From Jiangella alkaliphila (GTDB lineage Bacteria > Actinomycetota > Actinomycetes > Jiangellales > Jiangellaceae): DNA of 64,000 nt. Below, in pieces: positions 50,136-56,911 of the stretch; within the stretch, counting starts at the first letter, position 1; every line of letters starts with the position of its first letter. Where the stretch lies: the NCBI RefSeq assembly GCF_900105925.1, contig NZ_LT629791.1, forward strand, positions 3,931,001 through 3,995,000. The letters are read 5' to 3'. The notes below the pieces were generated by a model. That model was not told the DNA's origin and searched no databases. It was given only the letters and a program-made list of their open reading frames with translations. The translations under genes and the position numbers were made by a program.

Positions 50136-51188
50136 TCAGCGGCCGGTCCGGGTGGGGGTTCCGGTGGGGTCGGTGGGCGGCGCGGTCGACTCGCGGGGCA
50201 CGAAGCGCGCGGGCGGCAGGTCGGTGTCGCCGGGCTCCTCGCCGGCGATCGACCGCAGCAGTACTCGCGCGGCGACGGCGCCCCAACTGACCGCGTCGGT
50301 GGCCACGGTGCTGAGAGCGGGGAAGATGTGCTCGCCCACGTCACTGCCGTCGAAGCCGGTGACCGAGAGCTGGTCCGGGACCCGCAGCCCGGAGCGTTGC
50401 GCATAGCCGAGCCCGGCGATCGCCATCGGGTCGTTCGCGAAGACGATCGCGGTCGGGCCGTCGGGGCGGGAGAGCAGGTCGCGCGTCGCGTGGGCGCCGT
50501 CGGCGGCCCGGAACTCCGTCTCGACGACCAGGCCGGCCGGCAGCCCGGCGCGGGCCATCGCGTCCTCGAACGCGCGGCGCCGGCGGCTGCCGTGCAGCAT
50601 GCGGGCCGGCCCGGCGACGTGTGCGATGTGTCGGTGGCCGAGCCCGACCAGGTGGTCGACGGCGGCCTCGATGCCGGCGCGGTCGTCCATCGACACCGCC
50701 GGGAACGGCGACGGCGTCTCCGGGTGGCCGAGCGTGACGGCCGGGACGTTCAGCTCGCGGGCCAGCTCGATGCGGGCGTCGTCGTGGCGCAGGTCGGTGA
50801 TGAAGACGCCGTCGACCCTGCGGTCGGCGACCAGCTTCCGGTAAGCGGCCAGCTCGGCTTCCTCGTCCGGGACGACGCTCAGCACCAGCGCCTGCCCGGC
50901 GGGCGCGAGCTCGCGCTCCACCCCGGCGATGAACGACGGGTAGAACGGGTCGCCGGTGATGATCTCCGGGTCGCGGCTGATGACCAGGCCCAGCGCGAAC
51001 GCCCGGTTCACCGAGAGCGCCCGGGCGCGGAGGCTCGGCTGCCAGCCCAGGTCGCGGGCGGCTTCGAGGATGCGGTCGCGCGTCTGCGGCGAGACGCCCG
51101 GCTTGTCGTTGAGCGCGAACGACACCAGCCCCTTGCTGACGCCCGCTCGCTGCGCGACGTCGGCGATGGTGGGTCGTTCGGCTGGCAT
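50136..51188 (-). CDS. LacI-family repressor of the GH130 operon
   Basis: 350 residues. N-terminal LacI HTH (TIADVAQRAGVSKGLVSFALNDKPGVSPQTRDRILEAARDLGW) and hinge helix SLRARALSVNR, then a periplasmic-binding-like effector domain ending in TVATDAVSWGAVAARVLLRSIAGEE. It is the first gene of the operon it probably controls, and two 14-base palindromes lie just upstream. The effector is presumably the imported sugar or a breakdown product. Confidence 0.92.
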   Translation of the reverse strand: MPAERPTIADVAQRAGVSKGLVSFALNDKPGVSPQTRDRILEAARDLGWQPSLRARALSVNRAFALGLVISRDPEIITGDPFYPSFIAGVERELAPAGQALVLSVVPDEEAELAAYRKLVADRRVDGVFITDLRHDDARIELARELNVPAVTLGHPETPSPFPAVSMDDRAGIEAAVDHLVGLGHRHIAHVAGPARMLHGSRRRRAFEDAMARAGLPAGLVVETEFRAADGAHATRDLLSRPDGPTAIVFANDPMAIAGLGYAQRSGLRVPDQLSVTGFDGSDVGEHIFPALSTVATDAVSWGAVAARVLLRSIAGEEPGDTDLPPARFVPRESTAPPTDPTGTPTRTGR

Positions 51189-51209
51189 CGGCGGCGCCTC
51201 CAGGATGAT

Positions 51210-51246
51210 CTAAACCGGTTTAGCGATGGAGCCTATACCGGTTTAG
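51210..51246 (-). promoter_or_regulatory. paired LacI operators
   Basis: CTAAACCGGTTTAG (51210-51223) is a perfect 14-base palindrome and CTATACCGGTTTAG (51233-51246) a near copy, 23 bases centre to centre. Both have the central CG of LacI-family sites and lie 22-58 bases upstream of the repressor gene start, implying autoregulation. Confidence 0.8.
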
Positions 51247-51304
51247 ATGACGCCGCAAGACGCGATGCGGTCCGGCTGGCCGGCCGGGCGCGGACGTCCT
51301 TGCG

Positions 51305-51688
51305 TCAGCCGGCGGCGTTCTGCCAGAGGCCGAGCACGTTGCCCTCGGTGTCGCGGAAGTAGGCCGCGAAGCCCATCCCCATGACCTCCGTCTTCGGCAG
51401 CACGACGGCCCCGCCGAGCCGTTCGACCGCCGCCAGGGCCTCGTCGACGTCGTCCACGCCGATGGTGACGACGGGATGGGGCCGGTCGGCGTCGCGGGTG
51501 TACATGCCGCCGTTGATGGCGCCCGGGTCCTTCGGCCGGCCGGTCTCGTCGGCGGGTGTGGTGGAGACGATGGTGTAGTCGACCTCCGGCATCGGAGTGA
51601 GGTCCCACTCGAATGCGGCGCGATAGAACTCGCGGGCTCGGTCGAGGTCGTCGGCCGGGATCTCGAAGTGCACCACTGGTTCGGTCAT
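51305..51688 (-). CDS. VOC superfamily protein
   Basis: 127 residues: VVHFEIPADDLDRAREFYRAAFEWDLTPMPEVDYTIV and a C-terminal GMGFAAYFRDTEGNVLGLWQN form a single VOC module, where the last Glu is a common metal ligand. Many actinobacterial proteins of this type resemble glyoxalases of unknown substrate. It is transcribed away from the next gene and stands alone. Confidence 0.8.
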   Translation of the reverse strand: MTEPVVHFEIPADDLDRAREFYRAAFEWDLTPMPEVDYTIVSTTPADETGRPKDPGAINGGMYTRDADRPHPVVTIGVDDVDEALAAVERLGGAVVLPKTEVMGMGFAAYFRDTEGNVLGLWQNAAG

Positions 51689-51809
51689 GATGAGCGCCCC
51701 CTCAAGCGCGGTCCTGTGCTCTCAGTCGACGAGCGTAGACCCGTTCCGGGCGGCCGGAGCTGACGTAGATTCGTAGAGGAGCCGACGTGAGCCGATGAAG
51801 GAGCCGACC

Positions 51810-52691
51810 ATGGCGCACAGTCCCAGGACCATTCAGCCCGGCGACGTCCAGGACGAGCGGGTGGCCGGGCTGCCGCTGGCCGCCGCCTACACCTGGGCCT
51901 ACCTGCCCACCGTCCTCGACGACGAGGGCCGCGCGGTCGACAACGCGGCCGTGGTCAACGGGCGGCTGTGGGCGCTGCGGTTCGACGAGCACCCGACCAC
52001 CGCCATGGCCGACGACCTCGAGGCGCTGGCCACCGAGGGGCTGATCTGCCGCTACGCCGTCGACGGCCAGGGGTATCTGCACGACCCGGCGTGGCGACGG
52101 CGGCAGCGGCTGGTCCGCCCGGTGAAGTCGGCGCTGCCGCGGTGCCCCGTCCACGACTCCGGCATCCGCGAGTTCGTCGGCGACACCATCACGTCGGTGC
52201 AGGACCAGGTCAGCTCCATCCTCGGCGGCGCCGCCACCAACGCCGGCACGACGAAGGTCCGCGACACCGTCGCCCGCCTCGTCGAGGACGTCACCTTCCC
52301 CGTCGACCCCTCCAAGGCGGCGTCCTACGGTCAGCGCATCCGCGACTTCCTCGGCGGCGCGCCCACCCACGACGATCACGTCGACGACGCCGCGCGCTTC
52401 CCTGTCGCCGGCACGGTCTCCACCCCCGAGGTCGAGTACGACGCCCACGGCGCCGAGGTCGCGAAGGACCCCCGCCCCGCCGCCGATGATTCGGATGATG
52501 TGGCCGAGACGCCGGCACCCGCCGACGCGCCGCCGGCTGATGAGTCGAGGTCCGACGAGGCGGAGTCCGGCGAGGCGAGGTCCGGCGAGGGGAAGGCCGA
52601 CGAGGCGCCGCCGGCCGGCGAGCGGCAGCAGGCGCCGGGCGAGGTCTGGCGCGCCGCAACCGACGACCCGTCCGCCGACCCCGGCCGCTAG
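51810..52691 (+). CDS. hypothetical protein with acidic low-complexity C-terminus
   Basis: 293 residues. The first 100 (GDVQDERVAGLPLAAAYTWAYLPTVLDDEGRAVDNAAVVNGRLWALRFDEHPTTAM, then EGLICRYAVDGQGYLHDPAWRRRQRLVRP) resemble the N-terminus of phage or plasmid-type replication/HTH proteins that I have seen in actinobacteria, without a firm family. The last 80 are Asp/Glu/Ala/Pro-rich. AAGGAG precedes ATG 51810; ATG 51795 is also possible. The stop lies inside a 17-base tandem repeat. No neighbouring phage genes. Confidence 0.7.
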   Translation: MAHSPRTIQPGDVQDERVAGLPLAAAYTWAYLPTVLDDEGRAVDNAAVVNGRLWALRFDEHPTTAMADDLEALATEGLICRYAVDGQGYLHDPAWRRRQRLVRPVKSALPRCPVHDSGIREFVGDTITSVQDQVSSILGGAATNAGTTKVRDTVARLVEDVTFPVDPSKAASYGQRIRDFLGGAPTHDDHVDDAARFPVAGTVSTPEVEYDAHGAEVAKDPRPAADDSDDVAETPAPADAPPADESRSDEAESGEARSGEGKADEAPPAGERQQAPGEVWRAATDDPSADPGR

Positions 52692-52724
52692 CCGACCCCG
52701 GCCGCTAGCCGACCCCGGCCGCTC
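52674..52724. repeat. three tandem 17-bp repeats spanning the stop codon
   Basis: GCCGACCCCGGCCGCTA occurs at 52674-52690 and 52691-52707, with a third copy at 52708-52724 differing in the last base. The TAG stop of the preceding gene (52689-52691) straddles the end of the first copy and the start of the second. Confidence 0.8.
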
Positions 52725-52772
52725 TCCGAACCGGCCTGGCGCAGCTGGCCGGCCCGCTTGCCCGGCCCGACA

Positions 52773-52850
52773 GAGCTCTGCCGTCGGATCAGACTGCAGA
52801 CCTCCATCGCGCGATGGAGCTCTGCCATCGAATGCGACGGCAGACCTCCA
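52773..52850. repeat. pair of 34-bp palindromic repeats before dinB
   Basis: Two units, 52773-52806 and 52817-52850, share GAGCTCTGCC at the left and GCAGACCTCCA at the right with different 13-base centres. The second with its flank is an almost perfect hairpin (TGGAGCTCTGCC against GGCAGACCTCCA). Between them CTCCATCGC-GCGATGGAG (52802-52819) is a perfect 18-base palindrome. Confidence 0.75.
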
Positions 52851-52948
52851 GCGGCGACTCGGGACCGGCCCGCCGACCCGCCGACCCGGCCCGCGACCCA
52901 CGGCCTGCAGGCCCGACGTTGTCGGCGCGGCCGGACGCCGTGGCGCGA

Positions 52949-52954
52949 CACAAT
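52949..52954 (+). promoter_or_regulatory. possible -10 box (CACAAT) of leaderless dinB
   Basis: CACAAT is six bases before the GTG at 52961. No LexA site is seen nearby. Confidence 0.3.
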
Positions 52955-52960
52955 GGCGCT

Positions 52961-53989
52961 GTGTCCCGCTGGGTCCTGCACGTCGACCTCGACCAGTTCA
53001 TCGCTGCCGTCGAGGTGCTGCGCCGTCCCGAGCTGGCCGGCAAGCCGGTCGTCGTCGGCGGCGACGGAGACCCCACCAAGCGCGGCGTCGTCGCCACCGC
53101 CTCGTACGAGGCGCGCGCGTTCGGCGTCCACTCCGGCCTGCCCATGCGCACCGCGCTCAAACGCTGCCCCGACGCCGTCTTCCTCCCGGTCGACAAACCC
53201 GCGTACGAGGCGGTCTCCGCCGACGTCATGGAGACGCTGCGCGAGTTCGGCACCGTCGAAGTGCTCGGCTGGGACGAGGCGTTCCTCGACGCGGGCCCAC
53301 CCGGCGACGAAGACCCCGAGGGCACCGCCCGGCGCATCCAGCGGCGCGTCCGCGAGGCCACCGACCTCGACTGCACCGTCGGCATCGGCGAGAACAAACT
53401 GCAGGCCAAGCTGGCCACCGGGTTCGGGAAGCCGGCCGGCGTCGCCACGCTCACCTACGACTCCTGGTTCGACGTGCTCGGCGACCGCCCGTCCGACGCG
53501 CTGTGGGGCGTCGGCGCGAAGACGGCGAAGAAGCTGGCCGAGATGGACATCCACACGGTCCGCGACCTCGCCTCCACGCACCCCGACACCGTCGCCGCCC
53601 GGTTCGGCCCCACCATCGGCCCGTGGCTGGTGCGCGTCGCCCGCGGCGTCGCGTCGGCGCGGGTCACCGGCGAGCCGTGGCTGGCCCGGTCGCGTGGCAA
53701 GGAGTTCACGTACCAGCGCAACCTCGAGGACTGGGACGAGGTCGGCCGCGAGGTGGTCCGGCTGGCGCACGAGGTCGCCCAGGAGGTCGTCGCCGAGCAG
53801 CGGCCCGCCGTGCGCGTCGTCGTGAAGGTCCGGTACGCCCCGTTCTTCACCTCCACACATGGCCACAAACTGCCCGAGCCCACCAGCGACGGTGACGTGC
53901 TGGCCGCGGCCGCGCTGGTGGCGCTCGGCCGGTTCGCCGACCGCCGGCCGGTCCGGCTCCTGGGTGTTCGTGCCGAGTTCGGTGGTTGA
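52961..53989 (+). CDS. dinB: Y-family DNA polymerase IV
   Basis: 342 residues. Palm motifs HVDLDQFIAAVEVLRRPELAGKPVVVGG and GWDEAFLDAG carry the catalytic acids; the YEARAFGVHSGLPMRTALKRCPDAVF block is typical, and the thumb helix-hairpin-helix is LWGVGAKTAKKLAEMDI. The little-finger domain ends with PVRLLGVRAEF. It performs translesion synthesis. The GTG at 52961 gives SRWVLHVDLDQF, the family start; the frame extends upstream through palindromic repeats that are probably not translated. Confidence 0.9.
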   Translation: MSRWVLHVDLDQFIAAVEVLRRPELAGKPVVVGGDGDPTKRGVVATASYEARAFGVHSGLPMRTALKRCPDAVFLPVDKPAYEAVSADVMETLREFGTVEVLGWDEAFLDAGPPGDEDPEGTARRIQRRVREATDLDCTVGIGENKLQAKLATGFGKPAGVATLTYDSWFDVLGDRPSDALWGVGAKTAKKLAEMDIHTVRDLASTHPDTVAARFGPTIGPWLVRVARGVASARVTGEPWLARSRGKEFTYQRNLEDWDEVGREVVRLAHEVAQEVVAEQRPAVRVVVKVRYAPFFTSTHGHKLPEPTSDGDVLAAAALVALGRFADRRPVRLLGVRAEFGG

Positions 53990-54094
53990 CGGCCCCGACA
54001 TCACGAATGCTCTGGACTCTTGCCCGAGGGGGGAGCACCATGTGCCCAGGGTGGAAGGGCGCGTCCGTGAGGCGCGAGGAAACGGGGTGGAACG

Positions 54095-54694
54095 ATGGGG
54101 ATCGTTTCTCCGGGGTTCCGGAGAAGGCGGCACGACGCTGACCTGCAGCTACCGCCGGGTCAGTACCTGACCGAGGACTTCCCGGTGCTGTCCGCCGGGC
54201 CGACGCCGAACGTCGCGCTGGACCGGTGGGAGTTCACCATCGCCAGCGAGACCGGCCAGGAGTACCGCTGGACGTGGGACGAGCTGCAGGAGCTGCCGGC
54301 CGAGGAGCCGACCGTCGACATCCACTGCGTCACGAAGTGGTCGAAGCTGGGCACCACGTGGCGCGGAGTGTCGCTCGACCTGCTCATGGAGGACGTCGAG
54401 ACGACGGCCGACTACGCGCTCGTGCACTGCTACGGGGGCTACACGACGAATCTGCCGCTCGAGGACCTGCTCGACGGCAAGGCGTGGATCGCCTACGAGT
54501 TCGAGGGCTCCGAGCTGGCGCCGCAGCACGGCGGGCCGGCGCGGCTGCTGGTGCCGCACCTGTATCTCTGGAAGTCGGCCAAGTGGGTGCGCGGCATCCA
54601 GCTGCAGGAGTTCGACGAGCCGGGCTTCTGGGAGAGCGTCGGCTACCACAATTACGGCGACCCGTGGCGCGAGCAGCGCTACGCGGGCGATTGA
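54095..54694 (+). CDS. molybdopterin-dependent oxidoreductase (sulfite-oxidase fold, YedY/YuiH-like)
   Basis: 199 residues: the Moco-binding core only. The conserved Cys ligand is in VDIHCVTKWSKLGTTWRGV near residue 78; TNLPLEDLLDGKAWIAYEFEG, HGGPARLLVPHLYLWKSAKWVRGIQL and GFWESVGYHNYGDPWREQRY are typical. No dimerisation domain, no haem domain and no Tat signal, so it should be cytoplasmic. The following two genes encode a flavin reductase and a zinc-ribbon protein with 1-4 base contacts, making an electron-transfer module likely. Substrate unknown. Confidence 0.88.
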   Translation: MGIVSPGFRRRRHDADLQLPPGQYLTEDFPVLSAGPTPNVALDRWEFTIASETGQEYRWTWDELQELPAEEPTVDIHCVTKWSKLGTTWRGVSLDLLMEDVETTADYALVHCYGGYTTNLPLEDLLDGKAWIAYEFEGSELAPQHGGPARLLVPHLYLWKSAKWVRGIQLQEFDEPGFWESVGYHNYGDPWREQRYAGD

Positions 54695-55428
54695 GCCCCC
54701 GGCTCGAGTGGCGCGTCGCGACCCTCGCCGGATCCCGCACCGAGACCGCGACCGCCCGGACGCTGCTGCTGGACGTGCCCGGCTGGCCCGGTCACGTGCC
54801 CGGCCAGCACGTCGACGTCCGCCTCACCGACGAGGACGGCTACAGCACCGAGCGCAGCTACTCGCTGGCCACGCCGGCTGACGGCGACCGCGTCGAGCTG
54901 ACCATCCAGCGGGTGAAGGGCGGCGAGGTGTCCGAGTACCTGACGGACACATTCGCTGTCGGCGACCCGGTCGAGCTGCGTGGTCCGGTCGGCGGCTGGT
55001 TCGTCTGGCATCCGTCCCGGACGGGGCCGGTGCTGCTGGTCGCGGGCGGGGCGGGCATCGTCCCGCTGATGGCGATGGTCCGCGCGCGACGGCTGGCCCG
55101 CAGCCGGGCACCGTTCCGGCTGATCTACTCGGTGCGCTCGCCGTCGGACCAGTTCTACGCGGCCGAGCTGCGCCGCGCCGTCCGCGACGAAGGCGGCCTC
55201 GACATCACCACCGTCTACACCCGTTCGGCGCCCACCGGCGTCCCCCGCCCACCCCGCCGCATCGGTGCCGCCGACCTGGAGCTGTACGGCTGGCCGCCGC
55301 GGTTCGAGCCCACCTGCTTCGTCTGCGGCCCGACCGGGTTCGTCGAGAAGGTGGCGAGCACGCTGGTCGGCCTGGGTCACGACCCGCGCCGCGTCCGTAC
55401 CGAGCGCTTCGGCCCTACTGGAGACTGA
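54691..55428 (+). CDS. FAD/NAD(P)-binding ferredoxin-reductase-type protein
   Basis: 245 residues. FAD domain: PGQHVDVRLTDEDGYSTERSYSLATPADG with the RSYS flavin motif; NAD(P) domain: GPVLLVAGGAGIVPLMAMVRAR and FEPTCFVCGPTGFVEKVASTLVGLG. No iron-sulfur cluster domain. Only a TTG at 54691, overlapping the previous stop by four bases, fits the start, so its translation depends on the Moco gene. It presumably passes electrons from NAD(P)H to the molybdenum enzyme. Confidence 0.87.
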   Translation: MSPRLEWRVATLAGSRTETATARTLLLDVPGWPGHVPGQHVDVRLTDEDGYSTERSYSLATPADGDRVELTIQRVKGGEVSEYLTDTFAVGDPVELRGPVGGWFVWHPSRTGPVLLVAGGAGIVPLMAMVRARRLARSRAPFRLIYSVRSPSDQFYAAELRRAVRDEGGLDITTVYTRSAPTGVPRPPRRIGAADLELYGWPPRFEPTCFVCGPTGFVEKVASTLVGLGHDPRRVRTERFGPTGD

Positions 55429-55429
55429 C

Positions 55430-55702
55430 ATGACAGACGAGTTCCAGGACGGCAACGTGCTGGCCGGCCCGCTCACCGAGCTGTTCGCCGTGGACGTCAC
55501 CGCGGCGACCGGGCGCTGCGTGAGCTGCGGCGACACGCGCCGGGTCGCGGACCTGCGGGTCTACGGCCACAATCTCGGCTGGGTGGCCCGCTGCCCGAGC
55601 TGCGAGCACGTCATGCTGCGGCTGGTCCGCTCGCCCGACGCGGCCTGGCTGGACCTGCAGGGGACGCTGAGCCTGCGCGTCCCACTGCCACCGCAGGCCT
55701 GA
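55430..55702 (+). CDS. DUF6510-type zinc-ribbon protein
   Basis: 90 residues. Two CxxC pairs, CVSCGD at residue 30 and CPSCEH near residue 55, form a zinc ribbon (or rubredoxin-like metal site); the N-terminus is MTDEFQDGNVLAGPLTELFAVDV. GGAG lies upstream of the ATG at 55430, two bases after the reductase gene. It matches the small proteins (DUF6510) found in actinobacteria next to this kind of Moco enzyme and reductase. Role unknown; a chaperone or electron carrier is conceivable. Confidence 0.8.
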   Translation: MTDEFQDGNVLAGPLTELFAVDVTAATGRCVSCGDTRRVADLRVYGHNLGWVARCPSCEHVMLRLVRSPDAAWLDLQGTLSLRVPLPPQA

Positions 55703-55732
55703 CGCTGTCGGCCTGACGCCGCCGGCCGGGCC

Positions 55733-56770
55733 TCAGGGCTCGACCAGCCGCACCCCGGTCGACTCGCGCAGCATCAGCCACGCCGGCACCGTCTCGACGC
55801 CACCCTCGACGGGCCGGCCGGCGATCAGGTCGAGCAGCCGGGTCGCCGCCACCCGGCCCACCTCGCGCAGATTGGGGTCGACCGTGGTCAGCGGCGGCCG
55901 GCACCCCGCGGCCATCGGCTCCCAGTTGTCGAACCCGATCACGGCGATGTCGCCCGGCACCCGCAGCCGGCGGTCGCGCAAGGTCTCGACGACCCCCCGC
56001 GCGATCTGGTCGGAGCCGCAGAAGACGGCGTCGGTGTCGGGGGCGGCGTGCAGCAGCATCTCGGCGGCGCGGCGGCCCCAGTCCTCGCTCCACTCGCCGT
56101 AGAACACCTGCCGTCCGGCGAGGTCCAGGCCGGCCTCGTCGAGCACCTGCCCCAACCCGGCGGCGCGCTCGCGGGGGTCGGCGAAGCGCTCCGGGCCGGT
56201 GATGTGGCCGATGCGGGTGCGCCCGCTGGCCAGCAGATGCCGCGCCGCCAGCACCCCGCCGCCGATGTCGTCCGTCGTGACGCAGAAGTCGCCGGGGTCG
56301 CTGGACTGCGCGATGACGTAGACCACCGGCACCGCTGAGGCGACCGCCAGCGGCGGCCGGGTCTGCTTGCGGCGGCCGGCGACGATGATGCCGTCGACCC
56401 GGCGTTCGTCGAGGGTCTCGGCGTGGTGGTGCTCGCGGATGGGGTCGTCGCGGGTGTCGCAGAGGAAGACGGAGACGCGGTCGGCGCCGAGGGCGTCCTC
56501 GACACCGAGCATGAGCGGGTTGCCGAACCGGCCGAACCGGTCGGTGGTGATGACGGCGACGGTGAAGGTGCGGCCGGACTGCAGGCTCTGGGCCAGCGAG
56601 TTGGGCCGGAATCCGAGTTCGCGGGCAGCGGCGACGACCCGGGCCCGGGTCTCGTCGCGCAACTGGCCGCGGTTGTTCAGCGCCTTCGACACCGTCCCGA
56701 CCGACACGCCGGCCCGCGCGGCGACGTCGCGGACGGTGGGTACCCGCTGCTGAGTCACCCTTCTTTTCAC
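55733..56770 (-). CDS. LacI-family repressor of the GH127 operon
   Basis: 345 residues. HTH TVRDVAARAGVSVGTVSKALNNRGQLRDETRARVVAAARELGFRPN, hinge SLAQSLQSGRTFTV, then the effector domain. The start is a GTG at 56770. It is divergent from the GH127 gene, with two related palindromes and a promoter in the 141-base gap. It probably represses the arabinoside operon and is released by a sugar effector. Confidence 0.92.
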   Translation of the reverse strand: MKRRVTQQRVPTVRDVAARAGVSVGTVSKALNNRGQLRDETRARVVAAARELGFRPNSLAQSLQSGRTFTVAVITTDRFGRFGNPLMLGVEDALGADRVSVFLCDTRDDPIREHHHAETLDERRVDGIIVAGRRKQTRPPLAVASAVPVVYVIAQSSDPGDFCVTTDDIGGGVLAARHLLASGRTRIGHITGPERFADPRERAAGLGQVLDEAGLDLAGRQVFYGEWSEDWGRRAAEMLLHAAPDTDAVFCGSDQIARGVVETLRDRRLRVPGDIAVIGFDNWEPMAAGCRPPLTTVDPNLREVGRVAATRLLDLIAGRPVEGGVETVPAWLMLRESTGVRLVEP

Positions 56771-56802
56771 CCCTCAGGTCGATCCGCTCATGGTGATGGT
56801 TC

Positions 56803-56832
56803 TTGACGATGCTTGGCGAGGCACACTAGCGT
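56803..56832 (+). promoter_or_regulatory. promoter of the GH127 operon
   Basis: TTGACG (56803-56808), 18-base spacer, TAGCGT (56827-56832). Transcription would start near 56839, exactly where the first operator-like sequence begins. Confidence 0.6.
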
Positions 56833-56838
56833 GCCGCC

Positions 56839-56897
56839 AGAAAACCTATTCCGGATGTTCACACTACACCGGGCTCAAGTGCAGGAAAACAGTTTCC
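56839..56897 (+). promoter_or_regulatory. two LacI-type operator candidates
   Basis: GGAAAACAGTTTCC (56884-56897) has perfect 5-base arms; AGAAAACCTATTCC (56839-56852) matches it at 10 of 14 positions and is 45 bases upstream, centre to centre. Both lie downstream of the promoter, suitable for road-block repression. Confidence 0.55.
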
Positions 56898-56911
56898 GAG
56901 AGCGAGCGTCC

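Noticed and set aside
54226..54690. Upstream extension of the flavin reductase frame
   Set aside because: Arg-rich shadow of the Moco gene; the reductase fold begins right after TTG 54691.
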